Source of the DNA: Deltaproteobacteria bacterium
Lineage (GTDB): Bacteria; Desulfobacterota; Desulfobacteria; Desulfobacterales; UBA11574
Direction: 5' to 3'
Assembly: GCA_019313025.1 (NCBI GenBank)
Contig: JAFDCA010000535.1
Coordinates: 1-5,089, forward strand
DNA length: 5,089 bases
The notes below the pieces were generated by a model. It was not told the DNA's origin and did not search any database. It worked only from the letters and a program-made list of their open reading frames with translations. A program made the translations under genes and the position numbers. Below are positions 4,124 to 5,089 of this stretch, piece by piece (position 1 is the stretch's first letter; the number at the start of each line of letters is the position of its first letter).

Positions 4124-5089
4124 GCGGTTGTTCAAATTCTCTTTCGGAAAAATTTTGCCCGGATTGAGAATCATGTTCGGATCAAAAACCTTTTTGATCT
4201 CGGACTGCAGCCGGATGCTTTCCGTCGAAAGCTCCATGGACAAATACCGTATTTTGGCTTTACCGATACCGTGTTCCCCGGAAATTGTACCGCCCATTTT
4301 AATCACCTGGGCCAGTATGGCCTTCACACCCATGTCTATACGATTTAGGTTGTCCCGATTTTGCGCCGTAATGTTGAGATGGATATTACCGTCACCTGCA
4401 TGTCCGAAAGCGTAGATGTCGAAACCGTATTCGGCTTCAAACCTCGGAAGTTCTGCTACAAACGCCGGGATTTTCCCTATGGGAACCACCACGTCTTCGG
4501 GAATGTATAGGGCATAATTGTCGTGAATTCTCGAAGAAACCTGCCGCCGGACATGCCATATATCTTCGCGTTCCCTTTCAGTAAAAGCGGGAAGAAGCTG
4601 TGTTGCACCAACCTCATTTAAGATTTTTCCGATGGTTTGGATGTCGTGTTTTGTCTGCTCAGGGTGACCGTCAACTTCGATAATCAACAGTGTGGATTTT
4701 TTGCCGGGAACATGAAACGGCAAAATATCTTTCACAAGCAAAAGACATTTGGCGTCCAAAAACTCAATGGCCGACGGCAGATGTCCTCTGTTTAAAATTT
4801 GAGTTACGGCCTGCATGGCTGACGGCAGATCTGAAAAGACGGTGGTGATGGTACTGACGGCAGCCGGATAGGGAATCAGTTTTATAATCAAGCCGGTGAT
4901 AATTCCAAGCGTTCCTTCAGAACCGACGAGAAGTTGGGTAAGGTCGTACCCGACCACGCCTTTGCGGGTACGGGTACCGGTGTTTATCATCTGTCCGGAG
5001 GGAAGTACCGCTTCAAGACCAAGGATGTAATCTTTTGTGGTTCCGTATTTAACACATGATGGGCCGCCGGCATTTGTGGCAGCGTTTCC
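4115..5089 (-). CDS. FAD-linked oxidase, GlcD/D-lactate dehydrogenase type (N-terminus outside window)
   Basis: The frame is open from the right edge to TGA (complement 4115-4117), giving 324 residues. A Met codon at 4988-4990 is internal, because the upstream residues continue the family pattern (NAGGPSCVKYGTTKDYILGLEAVLPSG, fragment residues 6-32, part of the PCMH-type FAD-binding domain). GSEGTLG (56-62) closes the FAD domain. The C-terminal substrate domain shows FGHAGDGNIH (228-237), GEHGIG (271-276) and NPGKIFP (309-315). The His and Glu residues of HAGDGNIH and GEHG form the metal-binding site in related D-2-hydroxyacid dehydrogenases. The enzyme oxidises a D-2-hydroxyacid such as glycolate or D-lactate, passing electrons to the membrane chain or an electron-transfer flavoprotein. 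Family members are about 450-470 residues, so roughly 130 N-terminal residues are missing only because of the window edge. A GlcE/GlcF-like partner may lie outside. Which hydroxyacid is used cannot be told from the sequence. Confidence 0.93.
   Translation of the reverse strand, partial: GNAATNAGGPSCVKYGTTKDYILGLEAVLPSGQMINTGTRTRKGVVGYDLTQLLVGSEGTLGIITGLIIKLIPYPAAVSTITTVFSDLPSAMQAVTQILNRGHLPSAIEFLDAKCLLLVKDILPFHVPGKKSTLLIIEVDGHPEQTKHDIQTIGKILNEVGATQLLPAFTEREREDIWHVRRQVSSRIHDNYALYIPEDVVVPIGKIPAFVAELPRFEAEYGFDIYAFGHAGDGNIHLNITAQNRDNLNRIDMGVKAILAQVIKMGGTISGEHGIGKAKIRYLSMELSTESIRLQSEIKKVFDPNMILNPGKIFPKENLNNRLL

Noticed and set aside
4065..4415. Plus-strand frame of 116 codons at the end of the ABM gene
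   Set aside because: It is a shadow of the GlcD-type oxidase, whose diagnostic motifs are intact on the other strand, and it has no start signals.
4988..4990. Met codon as the start of the GlcD-type oxidase
   Set aside because: The 33 residues upstream continue the family's FAD-domain pattern (NAGGPSC, DYILGLEAVLPSG) in the same frame to the window edge, so the gene is cut by the edge.

Overview
The window looks like a chromosomal segment from a Gram-negative, probably anaerobic bacterium. My best guess is a Desulfobacterota (sulfate-reducer-like) genome. That guess rests on the gene types (GlcD-type FAD oxidase, TetR regulator, small lineage-restricted proteins), the strong AAGGAGG ribosome binding sites and the moderate, uneven GC content. 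It cannot be proved from 5 kb.

Layout from left to right. (1) Positions 3-179 hold the C-terminal tail of an integral-membrane protein, most like a processive family 2 glycosyltransferase. A stem-loop at 217-248 follows. (2) On the + strand lies an alpha/beta hydrolase (483-1211). Its N-terminus appears separated from its ribosome binding site by a one-base frameshift near 480. It is followed after 30 bases by a conserved-looking 103-residue protein of unknown function (1242-1553). (3) A perfect 24-base palindrome (1654-1677) is a bidirectional terminator between that gene and a converging gene for a 91-residue exported or membrane-anchored protein (1680-1955, minus strand). (4) Between this small gene and a divergent TetR-family regulator (2285-2941, plus strand) is the most striking part of the window. 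Three copies of a 19-base palindrome, AANTGACCNNNGGTCANTT, are centred 30 and 31 bases apart, so they lie on nearly the same face of the helix. The middle copy fills the 17-base spacer of a near-consensus sigma-70 promoter (TTGACA/TATATT) that reads toward the small exported protein. (5) On the minus strand lies an unrecognised protein of about 195 residues (2978-3565), with an N-terminal folded part, a long charged linker and an amphipathic C-terminal helix. (6) On the plus strand is a small antibiotic-biosynthesis-monooxygenase-fold protein (3827-4123). Its 3' end overlaps by 9 bases the end of a converging GlcD-type FAD-linked oxidase (4115-5089, minus strand) that runs off the right edge.

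How the parts may work together: the TetR protein most likely represses the small exported protein and perhaps itself through the triple operator. This is the only regulatory circuit the sequence directly supports. The other genes are ordinary housekeeping or accessory functions without a clear common pathway. I see no tRNA, rRNA, CRISPR array, insertion sequence or phage signature. The strongest candidates for something undescribed are the triple-operator/TetR/small-exported-protein module and the two unrecognised proteins.
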